From Spirochaetia bacterium (GTDB lineage Bacteria > Spirochaetota > Spirochaetia > Treponematales > Breznakiellaceae), in NCBI GenBank assembly GCA_026002025.1, contig BOAU01000041.1, positions 1 to 18,111 on the forward strand: a stretch of 18,111 nt of DNA, given 5' to 3'. How positions within the stretch are numbered: position 1 is the first letter of the stretch; each line of letters opens with the position of its first letter. The position numbers and the translations under genes were made by a program. Under the pieces are notes generated by a model that worked only from the letters and a program-made list of their open reading frames with translations, did no database searches and was not told the origin of the DNA. Positions 6,303 to 14,136 of the stretch are shown here, one piece after another.

Positions 6303-7271
6303 TTATCTTTCTTCCCGGAAATAGGGCGTCCCCAGCCCGGCCGGGGGCTGATACTTCTTCTGTTTTTTGCGGGTAATCAGAACCAGTACCAGAATGGTTG
6401 CAAGATAGGGCAGCATATCAAGAAGCTGGGGATAAAAAACTATCCGCTTCCCAAAAAGGGAGATGTCGATATTCTGAAACTTGAAGCCCACCCCCTTGAG
6501 CGCACCGAAAAGGTATGCGGCAAAGATCGCCCGCAGGGGATTCCAGGTGCTGAAGATGATCAGGGCCACCGCTATCCATCCCGCTCCGGCGGTGATGTTC
6601 TCCTGCCAGCGGGGCACAAAAACCAGGGAAAGATAGGCCCCGCCCACGCCGCATAAAAAACCGCCGCCCACAATGTGGATGTACTTGTAAAGGCTCACCG
6701 GTATGCCCGAAGCGTCCGCCACTGCGGGGTCTTCCCCCACCGCCCGGACATTCATCCCCGCACGGGTATACTGAAAGTAAATGTAGAGGAGAATTGCCAG
6801 AACGATACCCGCCAGCACATAGGGGCTCTGTTCAAAAAAGATGGTCCCGATAACAGGTATGCGGTGCAGTAATGGTACGGAAACCGGAGCGAAGGCCTGG
6901 GATATGGATTCCGGCAGGGCCTTCCCCGCAAGGCTTTTGCCCAGAAAGCCCGAAACCCCGGTGCCGAAGATTGTCAGGATAAGACCGGTCACCACCTGGT
7001 TGCCCCGCAGCGTTACTGTGATGACGGCGTAGATTAACGCGCCGAATGCCCCCGCAAGACCCGCGGCGCAAACGGCGGCAACGGGATTTGCGCTTGCAAG
7101 GGCGGCGGAAAAACCAATTGAAGCGCCGAGGAGCATCATCCCCTCGATACCCAGGTTCATGTTCCCCGCCTTCTCGCACATGATGCCCCCGAGGACCGCG
7201 AAAAGAATATGGGTCCCCATCTGCAATGCGGTTTGCAGAAAAGGGGTGAGTGCGCCGAGGAAGGCTGTCAT
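6303..7271 (-). CDS. ABC transporter permease, nucleoside/purine type (second permease)
   Basis: A 322-residue membrane protein of the BPD_transp_2 (branched-chain/ribose-type) permease family. Multiple hydrophobic segments span most of its length. The conserved cytoplasmic motif NLGIEGMMLLGA lies near residues 38-49, as in the NupQ/YufQ group of nucleoside permeases. It would form a heterodimeric channel with the permease encoded at 7268-8380. Its start overlaps the end of that gene by 4 nt (ATGA), and xdhC follows 4 nt after its stop, so the operon is tightly coupled. Substrate by family and context: purine nucleoside or base; not provable from the sequence. Confidence 0.9.
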   Translation of the reverse strand: MTAFLGALTPFLQTALQMGTHILFAVLGGIMCEKAGNMNLGIEGMMLLGASIGFSAALASANPVAAVCAAGLAGAFGALIYAVITVTLRGNQVVTGLILTIFGTGVSGFLGKSLAGKALPESISQAFAPVSVPLLHRIPVIGTIFFEQSPYVLAGIVLAILLYIYFQYTRAGMNVRAVGEDPAVADASGIPVSLYKYIHIVGGGFLCGVGGAYLSLVFVPRWQENITAGAGWIAVALIIFSTWNPLRAIFAAYLFGALKGVGFKFQNIDISLFGKRIVFYPQLLDMLPYLATILVLVLITRKKQKKYQPPAGLGTPYFREER

Positions 7272-8380
7272 TTTTGGCCTCCTGCTATCGCGGCGGAATC
7301 GCTGTTGGCCCGGTCATCAGTTTTACTGCGTTCGGTCTTTGTCCACACCAGGCGGTAGCGGATAAAAAATTCACTGCCCAAAACAAAGAAGATGATGATC
7401 CCCTGCAGCACCTGTGAAATGGAAGCGGGAATTTGCAGGGAACTTTGTAAAAAAGTACCTCCCTGGATCAGCATGGAAAACAAAAAGGAAACGATGATGA
7501 TCCCCGGCGGGCTTAAACGGGCAAGCCAGGTGGTAATGACCGCAGTAAAACCGAGTCCCCCGGAAAGCTGATCCGAAAGGGAACGCTCAATCGCGGAGGC
7601 CTGCATCATCCCCGCGGCGCCGCAGAGCCCCCCGGAGATCATGATGGCAACGATCATGATCCGCAGAACACGCATCCCCGCATAGCGGGCGGTGGCTTCG
7701 CTTTCACCAAGGACATCGATCTCGTAGCCGAGCTTGGTCTTTTTTAAAAGAAGATACAGTAATGCTGCGAGGATCAAAACAATGATCCAGCCGATGTGAA
7801 CCCCCAGGACTTCGGGGAGGACGGCGTTTTTGCTGAATGGGGCAATTTTCGGGAAGCCGCTTCCCGCAGGGTCCCGCCAGGGACCGTACTGCAAAAAACT
7901 GATCCACTTGGCGGCCACATAGTTCAGCATCAGGGTGACCAGTGTTTCGCTGGTGGAAAAACGGGCCTTCAACAGGGCGGGAATCAATGCCCAAAGACCT
8001 GCAAACAGAAACGCTGTGATAAACATAAAGATGAGCAGCAGGGGCGCAGGCATATTGGGAAAGGTAAAGGCAATGAGCGAAGCGCCGAAAGCCCCCAGGT
8101 AGAACTGACCTTCCTGGCCGATGTTCCAGAACTTCATCTTGAATGCGATTGCCGTCCCCAGGGAAAGGGCCGCCAATGGTATTGCCTTGTTGATGGTATT
8201 CTTGAAACGGTAGAGCGTACCCAAAGACCCGGTAAGTATCTTTCCGTAGATATCCAGCGGGTTATAGCCAATCAGGATCATGATCAGCGCCGATGCGGCA
8301 AGGGCCGCAATGACCGCCGCTATGCGCAGCAGATTTTCCCTTAAGGGCGAAGCTTCAGCGCGGGTTATTATTCGGATCAT
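7268..8380 (-). CDS. ABC transporter permease, nucleoside/purine type (first permease)
   Basis: A 370-residue membrane protein of the BPD_transp_2 family, similar to the NupP/YufP group. It begins with a short charged N-terminus, then a hydrophobic segment near residues 20-42, and carries the family motif FWNIGQEGQFYLGAF. About eight to ten transmembrane segments are apparent. It overlaps the ATPase gene upstream by 4 nt and the second permease downstream by 4 nt, consistent with equal expression of the subunits. Its C-terminal tail is hydrophilic and cytoplasmic-looking. Confidence 0.9.
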   Translation of the reverse strand: MIRIITRAEASPLRENLLRIAAVIAALAASALIMILIGYNPLDIYGKILTGSLGTLYRFKNTINKAIPLAALSLGTAIAFKMKFWNIGQEGQFYLGAFGASLIAFTFPNMPAPLLLIFMFITAFLFAGLWALIPALLKARFSTSETLVTLMLNYVAAKWISFLQYGPWRDPAGSGFPKIAPFSKNAVLPEVLGVHIGWIIVLILAALLYLLLKKTKLGYEIDVLGESEATARYAGMRVLRIMIVAIMISGGLCGAAGMMQASAIERSLSDQLSGGLGFTAVITTWLARLSPPGIIIVSFLFSMLIQGGTFLQSSLQIPASISQVLQGIIIFFVLGSEFFIRYRLVWTKTERSKTDDRANSDSAAIAGGQK

Positions 8381-9900
8381 ACTGCCACCGGCTTTTGCCC
8401 GAGCATCAGGAGCCCCAGGTCTTCTTTAGTAGAACTGCGGGAATCCGTGATATCCATCACCGCGCCGCCGTGGATCACCATGATGCGGTCACAGAGTTCC
8501 CGCAGTACGTCCAAATCTTCGCCGATGTACAGAACGGCAACACCCTTCTTCTTCTGTTCATTAAGCATATCGTAGATGCTATAGGATGCGCCGATATCAA
8601 GCCCCCGGACCGGGTACGCGGTGATAAGAATTTTCGGCTGCATTTCAATTTCCCGGCCAAGCAGAACCTTCTGTATATTTCCGCCGGAAAGTTTTCTTAC
8701 GATATGCTGAACCGAGGGGGTGGAAATATCATAACGCGTTACGATCTTTTCAGACTGGATTCGGCCTTCCGCACGGTCAACAAAAACGCCCGCAGTATTA
8801 CTGTAGGATTTAAGCAGAATGTTATCGGAAACACTCATCCCCGCAACGAGTCCCATCCCCAGCCGGTCCTCGGGAACAAAACTCATACTGATCCCCTTTT
8901 CCCGTATGGCGCGGGGGGAAAGCCCCAGCATTTCTTCCCCCATAAAATTGATCGATCCCGAATCGGCCTTTTGAAGTCCCGCGATGATCTCGCAGAGTTC
9001 CTTCTGTCCGCTGCCGGCGATACCCGCAACGCCGAGAATCTCGCCGCCGTATAAAGCAAAGGACATATCATCAATAACTTTAATGCCATCGGCATTTTCA
9101 AGCTTGAGGGATTTTACTTCAAGCAGGGGCTTTTCCTGCGGCCTCGGTTCTTCCCGATGAATCTCAAGAGAGATACTGCCGCCAACCATCATCTCCGCCA
9201 GTTCATGAGAATTGGTTTCGGCGGTATTGACGGTCCCCACGGCCTTCCCTTTCCGCAGCACCGTCACCCGGTCGCTGATTTCCATCACCTCGTTGAGTTT
9301 ATGGGTGATGATGATGATGGCGCAGCCCGCTTCCTTCATGTTCCGCATCATGGCAAAAAGCCCCGTTGTTTCCTGGGGGGTGAGCACCGCGCTGGGTTCA
9401 TCAAGGATAAGGGTCGTTACTCCCCGGTAAAGAATCTTGAGGATCTCTACGGTCTGTTTTTCGCTGACCGACATTTCGTAAATTTTTTTGTTGTGCGCCA
9501 CATAAAGGCCGAAACGTTTTTCTATTTCAGTAATTTTATCGTTTATTTTTTTCTTTTCGATAAAAGGATTTACACTGATTCCGCTTTTCTTTTCGCCCAG
9601 GCTGATATTTTCCCAGGCGCTCATAACTGGAATAAGTTTGAAATGCTGATGCACCATCCCGATCCCCGCGGCAATGGCGTCGTGGGGGGATCTAAAAAAT
9701 TGCCGGACGCCGCCCACGTAAATGGAACCGGCGTCCGGCAGATAAATCCCGGAGAGCATATTAACCAGGGTGCTCTTGCCGGAACCATTCTCACCGAGGA
9801 GGGCAAGTATCTCCCCCCGGTTTACATCCATGCCCACATCGTCATTCGCCTGCACCGTTGCGAAGCGCTTTGAAATGTGTCGCATTTCGATATAAGGCAT
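8377..9900 (-). CDS. ABC transporter ATP-binding protein with two ATPase domains
   Basis: A 507-residue double ATPase of the sugar/nucleoside type (NupO/YufO-like). Domain 1 has Walker A GENGSGKST (36-44), signature MSVSEKQ (143-149) and Walker B LILDEP (164-169). Domain 2 has the usual degenerate Walker A (GIAGSGQKE), a normal LSGGNIQKV signature, and GLDIGA in the Walker B region. In the first signature the usual glycine (LSVGxQQ) is serine, which is unusual. It energises uptake with the two permeases downstream. The start at 9900 is 33 nt after the binding-protein stop, with no obvious Shine-Dalgarno. Its 3' end overlaps the next gene by 4 nt. Confidence 0.92.
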   Translation of the reverse strand: MPYIEMRHISKRFATVQANDDVGMDVNRGEILALLGENGSGKSTLVNMLSGIYLPDAGSIYVGGVRQFFRSPHDAIAAGIGMVHQHFKLIPVMSAWENISLGEKKSGISVNPFIEKKKINDKITEIEKRFGLYVAHNKKIYEMSVSEKQTVEILKILYRGVTTLILDEPSAVLTPQETTGLFAMMRNMKEAGCAIIIITHKLNEVMEISDRVTVLRKGKAVGTVNTAETNSHELAEMMVGGSISLEIHREEPRPQEKPLLEVKSLKLENADGIKVIDDMSFALYGGEILGVAGIAGSGQKELCEIIAGLQKADSGSINFMGEEMLGLSPRAIREKGISMSFVPEDRLGMGLVAGMSVSDNILLKSYSNTAGVFVDRAEGRIQSEKIVTRYDISTPSVQHIVRKLSGGNIQKVLLGREIEMQPKILITAYPVRGLDIGASYSIYDMLNEQKKKGVAVLYIGEDLDVLRELCDRIMVIHGGAVMDITDSRSSTKEDLGLLMLGQKPVAV

Positions 9901-9933
9901 GGTGTTTTGATCCCGGCTTAAGCCCCCTTGGTA

Positions 9934-11034
9934 TTACTGCGGAATTACCCCGATGACCCCTTTGACAAACCAGCCCATGTTCCAGATTTCCTCGTCGGTC
10001 ATTTTGACTCCGGAAGAAACCTTTACGGCGCCGCCCTGATCGGTGAGGGGGCCGGTAAAGGGCGCGAGACTTCCGTCAATAATTTTTGCCTGGGCCGCCG
10101 CAACCGCAGAAGCCGTGCGGGGATCGTTATTGGCGGTAAGGGTGTCCAGGGTGACGGTCCCGTTACTGAAACCTTCCCAATAGGCCCGGGAAGCCCAGTC
10201 CCCGGCAAGGACGTGCTTTACATCATCCACATAGAAAACATCCCAGTGGAAGAGGGGGGCGGTAAGATAGGCCCGGGGCGCGGCGTCCGGTGTGGACACG
10301 TTGTAACCGATGGCAGCGGCGTTCCGTTCCTGGGCGGCAATCTGGGGGGCGGTGGTGTCCTGATGCTGGGCGATCACATCAACGCCCTTGTTGAGCAGTT
10401 CCAGGGCGGCCTGTTTCTCCACCGCGGGATCGTACCAGGTATTGGTCCAGATCACTTCCACGGAGACATCGGGGTTTACCGACTGGACGCCCAGGGTAAA
10501 GGCGTTGATCCCCCGGATAACTTCGGGGATGGGGAAGGCCGCCACATAGCCGATCTTGTTCTTCTCGGTCTTGTAACCCGCGGCAATACCCGCAAGGTAG
10601 CGGGCCTGGAAAATCTTGCCAAAATAGGTAGAAACATTGGGGGCGGTCTTGTAACCCGAGCAGTGGCCGAACTTCACATTGGGGAAGTCCGCGGCAACCT
10701 TAATGGTCCAGTCCATAAAGCCAAAGCTGGTGGTGTAGATCACGTTACAACCCTGATCGATGAGGTCCCGGATAGCCTTCTCGCAGTCGGCGTTTTCCGC
10801 AACATTTTCGATATAGGCGGTTTTGACCCCCAAAGCCTCGAGGGCGATCCGCCCCTTGTCGTGGGCCTGGGTATAGCCTTCATCGTGAATCGACCCGATG
10901 TACACAAACCCAACCTTGACATCAGCAGCCGAGGATGTTCCCCCCGCAGCCGATCCCGCGTCCTTTTTCCCGCCCGCAAAGGCGGAAATCGCCAGGCCCA
11001 GAGCCATGGCAAGTACCAACAGTTTTTTCATCAT
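9934..11034 (-). CDS. BMP-family ABC transporter substrate-binding protein
   Basis: A 366-residue periplasmic binding protein of the BMP/PnrA (basic membrane protein) family, which in spirochetes includes purine-nucleoside receptors. A signal peptide (MMKKLLVLAMALGLAISAFA) is followed by a Gly/Ala/Ser-rich linker and then VGFVYIGSIHDEGYTQAHDKGR, the start of the BMP domain. No lipobox cysteine is seen; the cleavage site reads AFAGG, so it may be released by signal peptidase I and not be lipid-anchored. GGAGG at 11040-11044 lies 5 nt before ATG 11034, favouring this start over an in-frame TTG at 11046. It is the first gene of the transporter operon. A weak TTGATC-N17-TACCTT on the minus strand just upstream could be a promoter. 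Confidence 0.92.
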   Translation of the reverse strand: MMKKLLVLAMALGLAISAFAGGKKDAGSAAGGTSSAADVKVGFVYIGSIHDEGYTQAHDKGRIALEALGVKTAYIENVAENADCEKAIRDLIDQGCNVIYTTSFGFMDWTIKVAADFPNVKFGHCSGYKTAPNVSTYFGKIFQARYLAGIAAGYKTEKNKIGYVAAFPIPEVIRGINAFTLGVQSVNPDVSVEVIWTNTWYDPAVEKQAALELLNKGVDVIAQHQDTTAPQIAAQERNAAAIGYNVSTPDAAPRAYLTAPLFHWDVFYVDDVKHVLAGDWASRAYWEGFSNGTVTLDTLTANNDPRTASAVAAAQAKIIDGSLAPFTGPLTDQGGAVKVSSGVKMTDEEIWNMGWFVKGVIGVIPQ

Positions 11035-11097
11035 TCCTTCCTCCAAAATTGATTTTAAGACTCAACATGGTTAAGGTAGCCGAAAAAGATAAAAGGA

Positions 11098-11826
11098 TCA
11101 AGCCGTGGTAAACTCCATAACCGTGTGGGGGCCGCCTTCCTTATCCGTAAGAAGTATATAAATTTTGTCATGATTAGGGCGCTTAACCACAGGATACAGC
11201 AAGTCCCCCCTGGCGGCGGGCTTTTTGTATTCAACCCTGAAACGGGAAATGATAAAATCATCGGGAAGAAAATTCATGGCGGCTTTTATATAGCGCCCGT
11301 TATTCATGTGCCGGTTAAGGTCTATATCCAATGAGGTAACAACAAAGGGCGGAAATTTTTTATCTTCTGGCAGAAGGTCCGGTGTTTCCGGTACGTCAAT
11401 TCTCCTTCCCGCATAGTCCATTTCAATTTTCGGATCGATTACAATAGCATCATTAATTTCCGGGGGAAGCCTGAAGGGACGCGCGGTATTCATATCAACA
11501 AAGGCCCCGGTGGCCCAGCTGACAAGACAGGGCTTATGGCTATCGTCATAGATAACCGTATTACGCATACCAAAGGCGCCCTTACATTCGTATATTGAGG
11601 TTTCAACGGTAAGATGCTCTTTGTAAAGGGGCATGCGCAAAACATCGGCCTGGCGGTTTACCAGGATCATGATGAGATTATTGTCGATAAGATATTTCTT
11701 GAATTCGATCTCCGATTCGGTCCACAGAACAGAACAATCCTGCATCATATCCATTGCGGCGTCAAACCTGAGCCGGCCGTTTACATCGCTGCCGCTCAAA
11801 AAAACCTGGGTTTTAATTTGATACAT
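11098..11826 (-). CDS. Acyl-ACP thioesterase
   Basis: A 242-residue double-hotdog protein of the acyl-ACP thioesterase family, which releases free fatty acids from acyl carrier protein. The first hotdog has the expected start DVNGRLRFDAAMDMMQDCS. The second has DIDLNRHMNNGRYI (167-180), with D169, N171 and H173 in the catalytic D-x-N-x-H pattern. The start is ATG 11826, because AAGGAG (11834-11839) is 7 nt upstream; an in-frame ATG at 11832 is only 1 nt from it. The gene lies 63 nt upstream of the binding-protein start on the same strand and is divergent from guaD. It has no evident link to purine metabolism. Confidence 0.9.
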   Translation of the reverse strand: MYQIKTQVFLSGSDVNGRLRFDAAMDMMQDCSVLWTESEIEFKKYLIDNNLIMILVNRQADVLRMPLYKEHLTVETSIYECKGAFGMRNTVIYDDSHKPCLVSWATGAFVDMNTARPFRLPPEINDAIVIDPKIEMDYAGRRIDVPETPDLLPEDKKFPPFVVTSLDIDLNRHMNNGRYIKAAMNFLPDDFIISRFRVEYKKPAARGDLLYPVVKRPNHDKIYILLTDKEGGPHTVMEFTTA

Positions 11827-11874
11827 CGGCATTCTCCTTAGTCTTACTATACACACATATTGACAGCAGAGTAA

Positions 11875-13206
11875 ATGTATCCCATAGTTACAAAAGTGGA
11901 CTCCCGAAATTTTGTATTAAAGGGCGATATCGCTTACAGCAAATCCCAAACAAAGATACAAAGCTTTGAAAACAGCTATCTTGTCTGCGAAAAGGGCAAA
12001 TCCGCCGGGGTGTTCCCCCGATTGCCCGCGGCCTTTGCGGGCTTCCCCCTCATCGAATATACGGGAAAGCTAATCCTCCCCGGCCTGACCGATCTCCATA
12101 TACACGCCCCCCAATTCAGTTTCAGAAGCCTTGGCATGGACATGGAACTTTTAAGCTGGCTCGAAAAGCACGCCTTCCCCGAGGAGGCAAAATACCGTGA
12201 CGCCGAATATGCCCGGCGGGCCTACGGCCTTTTTGTCGATCACCTCAAGCGCGGCCCCAATACCCGTTTCTGCATCTTTGCTACGCTCCATGTACCGGCC
12301 ACAGTAATACTGATGGATCTGCTGGAAGAATCCGGGCTCGTGTCCATGGCGGGCAAGGTCAACATGGATCGCAACAGTCCTGATACCCTGCGTGAAGCGA
12401 TTGCTGAAGCATCCGCCGCCGCGACCCGCGAATGGCTTACCGCGCTTGCCGGCAAAAACTATAAGAACACCTATCCCATATTAACCCCCCGTTTCATTCC
12501 TTCATGCAGTGATGATCTGATGCGGGCCCTTTCGGGAATTCAAAAACGCTATGCCCTCCCCCTCCAATCCCATCTTTCGGAAAATCAGCGTGAGATTGCC
12601 TGGGTACGGGAATTGTGTCCCTCATCAAATTTTTACGGCGATGCCTACGCCCAATTTGATCTCTTCGGCGCAAATACACCCACCGTCATGGCCCACTGCG
12701 TCTGGTCAAGCGATGAGGAACTGCGCCTGATGCGGAACCGGGGCGTATACATCGCCCACTGCCCCCAATCGAACCTCAACATCTCATCCGGCATCGCCCC
12801 GGCGCGGCGCTTCCTGGACATGGGCATCCCCACCGGGCTCGGCAGCGATGTCGCCGGGGGCGTCCACACCTCGATCTTCCGGGCCATGACCGATGCAATC
12901 GGGGTGTCCAAACTGCGGCAGTGCCTTGCTGCCAAAGACGAAGCGCCCCTCACCTTTGAGGAAGCGTTCTGGATGGGAACCCTTGGGGGCGGCTCGTTCT
13001 TTGGGAAGGCCGGGTTGCCGGGCAATGCCGGGGCAACGGGTTCCTTTGATCCGGGCTATGAATTTGACGCGCTGGTCATTGATGATGCGGGCCTGGCCGC
13101 CCCTTTCAGGCTGAGCGTAGAGGAGCGGCTCCGGCGGACGGTGTACCTTTCGGATGATCGCCATATTGCGGCGAAGTATGTGCGGGGAAAGGCCCTGTTC
13201 TGCTAA
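11875..13206 (+). CDS. guaD: Guanine deaminase
   Basis: A 443-residue amidohydrolase that hydrolyses guanine to xanthine and ammonia. Metal ligands fit the family: HIH (H75, H77) in LTDLHIHAPQ, H233 in QSHLSENQ, H274 in MAHCVW, and D325 in GLGSDVAGG. The block LLSWLEKHAFPEEAKY is characteristic of guanine deaminase as opposed to related aminohydrolases. Length is normal for the family. The Shine-Dalgarno before ATG 11875 is weak. The gene is divergent from the thioesterase with only 48 nt between starts. Its stop directly abuts the stop of the convergent XRE regulator. With the transporter operon it supports use of guanine or guanosine as a nitrogen source. Xanthine would be the product, which makes the neighbouring xdhC meaningful. 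Cytoplasmic. Confidence 0.9.
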   Translation: MYPIVTKVDSRNFVLKGDIAYSKSQTKIQSFENSYLVCEKGKSAGVFPRLPAAFAGFPLIEYTGKLILPGLTDLHIHAPQFSFRSLGMDMELLSWLEKHAFPEEAKYRDAEYARRAYGLFVDHLKRGPNTRFCIFATLHVPATVILMDLLEESGLVSMAGKVNMDRNSPDTLREAIAEASAAATREWLTALAGKNYKNTYPILTPRFIPSCSDDLMRALSGIQKRYALPLQSHLSENQREIAWVRELCPSSNFYGDAYAQFDLFGANTPTVMAHCVWSSDEELRLMRNRGVYIAHCPQSNLNISSGIAPARRFLDMGIPTGLGSDVAGGVHTSIFRAMTDAIGVSKLRQCLAAKDEAPLTFEEAFWMGTLGGGSFFGKAGLPGNAGATGSFDPGYEFDALVIDDAGLAAPFRLSVEERLRRTVYLSDDRHIAAKYVRGKALFC

Positions 13207-13545
13207 TTATATGGAAGACTTTTTTAACTTTTCCCTATGCCTTTTCAGCAGGGTCCGGGTCATATCCAGGATGAAGTCCTGGGTTTCCTCCGTTAACTGG
13301 CGGTAAGTCTCCAAAAGCTCCTTTTCACAGAGCGATAAGGAGCCGAACATCTCCCCCTCCCCGGTACGCAGCCAATGTTCGTTCACATTAAAGGTTACGC
13401 ATATCAGCTTAATGTTTTTTTCGGTCAGTTTACTCTTTCCCACTTCGATCATGGACATAGCGGTCTGGGTTAAACCTATCCGCCGGGCAAATTCGCCCTG
13501 ATTTATGCCCAATTCCCTACGGATCGCCCGTATTCTGTCAATCAT
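13207..13545 (-). CDS. XRE-family helix-turn-helix regulator
   Basis: A 112-residue protein. Residues 1-62 form an XRE/Cro-type helix-turn-helix: IRAIRRELGINQGEFARRIG, then LTQTAMSMIEVGKSKLTEKN, then NVNEHWLRTGEGEMF, a common end to this domain. The C-terminal helical tail reads EKELLETYRQLTEETQDFI and closely resembles the N-terminus of the small protein encoded on the other strand at 13670. The start is ambiguous. ATG 13545 is natural for the fold, though GAGAGG lies only 1 nt before it; a TTG at 13563 is an alternative. It is divergent from the operon 13670-15545 and probably represses it. It converges with guaD with no gap and no evident terminator. Confidence 0.88.
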   Translation of the reverse strand: MIDRIRAIRRELGINQGEFARRIGLTQTAMSMIEVGKSKLTEKNIKLICVTFNVNEHWLRTGEGEMFGSLSLCEKELLETYRQLTEETQDFILDMTRTLLKRHREKLKKSSI

Positions 13546-13598
13546 ACCTCTCAATACTATCAAATTTTACTAAAAATTACAATAAAAATATCAATTAC

Positions 13599-13644
13599 TT
13601 ATAAATTCCTTGACAAAATTTTAATAGAATGCTATGATTTATAA
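13599..13644. promoter_or_regulatory. Inverted repeat bracketing the promoter, possible XRE operator
   Basis: TTATAAAT (13599-13606) and ATTTATAA (13637-13644) are perfect inverted copies placed on either side of, and partly over, the promoter for the 13670 operon. The region is A+T-rich, so chance is possible. Confidence 0.35.
13610..13638 (+). promoter_or_regulatory. Consensus sigma-70-like promoter of the three-gene operon
   Basis: TTGACA (13610-13615), a spacer of exactly 17 nt, and TATGAT (13633-13638). The predicted start near 13645 gives a leader of about 25 nt, which includes GGAG at 13661-13664 before ATG 13670. This is the strongest promoter match in the window. Confidence 0.7.
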
Positions 13645-13669
13645 CATTAACTTACAATCTGGAGATATT

Positions 13670-13864
13670 ATGTCAGACAGAGAAAAGGAGCTGCTTAACT
13701 GTTACCGGCAATTACCGCCGGAAGATCAGGCTGAGGTATTGGCCCATGTCCGAACCGCCCGCATAGCGGAGAATTCGGCCAAAAAGACGCTTGCTAGAGG
13801 AGCGGGAAACGGCGGAGACGGCCGGTATACCCGAACCGCAGTTGAAAGGAGTGTTAAAAAATGA
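13670..13864 (+). CDS. Small protein resembling the XRE repressor's C-terminal tail
   Basis: A 64-residue protein. The N-terminus MSDREKELLNCYRQLPPEDQ aligns with the end of the divergent XRE protein (LCEKELLETYRQLTEETQ), sharing EKELL, YRQL and the following E..Q. It has no helix-turn-helix of its own. The C-terminal half is basic and rich in Gly and Arg, without a recognised domain. ATG 13670 is chosen because GGAG lies 5 nt upstream and the consensus promoter ends about 30 nt before. An in-frame ATG at 13634 lies within the -10 box and cannot be the start of that transcript. Its end overlaps the next gene by 4 nt. It could bind the repressor as a tail mimic; that role is inferred only from the resemblance. 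Confidence 0.7.
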   Translation: MSDREKELLNCYRQLPPEDQAEVLAHVRTARIAENSAKKTLARGAGNGGDGRYTRTAVERSVKK

Positions 13865-14136
13865 ATGAAGAGGTTCTTGCGGAAAAGATTATGGCTCTCT
13901 TTCGGAAAAACAACTGCCAGGCCGGAGATACTATATCCCCCCAGTTGTATCTGGCTTTTCTTTGGGGATTAAATCCAAGCGAGCAAAATTTAGCGACCGA
14001 AGCAATAAATTGGCTTGAGGAAATACAAAGGTCGTATATCACGGTTAAAAATGAAGCGGCGTATCCAAATATAACCTTGAGATTAACTCCCGCTGGATAT
14101 GACCACATATATGGAAACACAGGAGCCAGGGTATGA
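13861..14136 (+). CDS. Hypothetical 91-residue protein, possibly winged-helix
   Basis: I do not recognise a named family. It is cytoplasmic by composition, with no signal peptide or membrane segment. The pattern is helical in the first half ([43 protein letters not shown]), followed by a probable beta hairpin and the end [13 protein letters not shown]. The LT..G phrase and overall length recall small winged-helix proteins, but this is weak. The start overlaps the previous stop by 4 nt and its own stop overlaps the next start by 4 nt (ATGA both times). It is therefore the middle gene of a translationally coupled operon that ends in a secreted repeat protein. Confidence 0.7.
   Translation: MNEEVLAEKIMALFRKNNCQAGDTISPQLYLAFLWGLNPSEQNLATEAINWLEEIQRSYITVKNEAAYPNITLRLTPAGYDHIYGNTGARV

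Noticed and set aside
7796..9873. Long plus-strand frames opposite the transporter genes
   Set aside because: They are antisense shadows in G+C-rich coding DNA; the minus-strand frames have clear permease and ATPase motifs.
11860..11865. TTGACA as the -35 box of guaD
   Set aside because: The matching -10 position would fall inside the guaD coding sequence, and no good -10 is present there.
13207..14136. Prophage control region (XRE repressor plus small divergent genes)
   Set aside because: No integrase, structural or replication phage genes follow; the operon ends in a secreted repeat protein.
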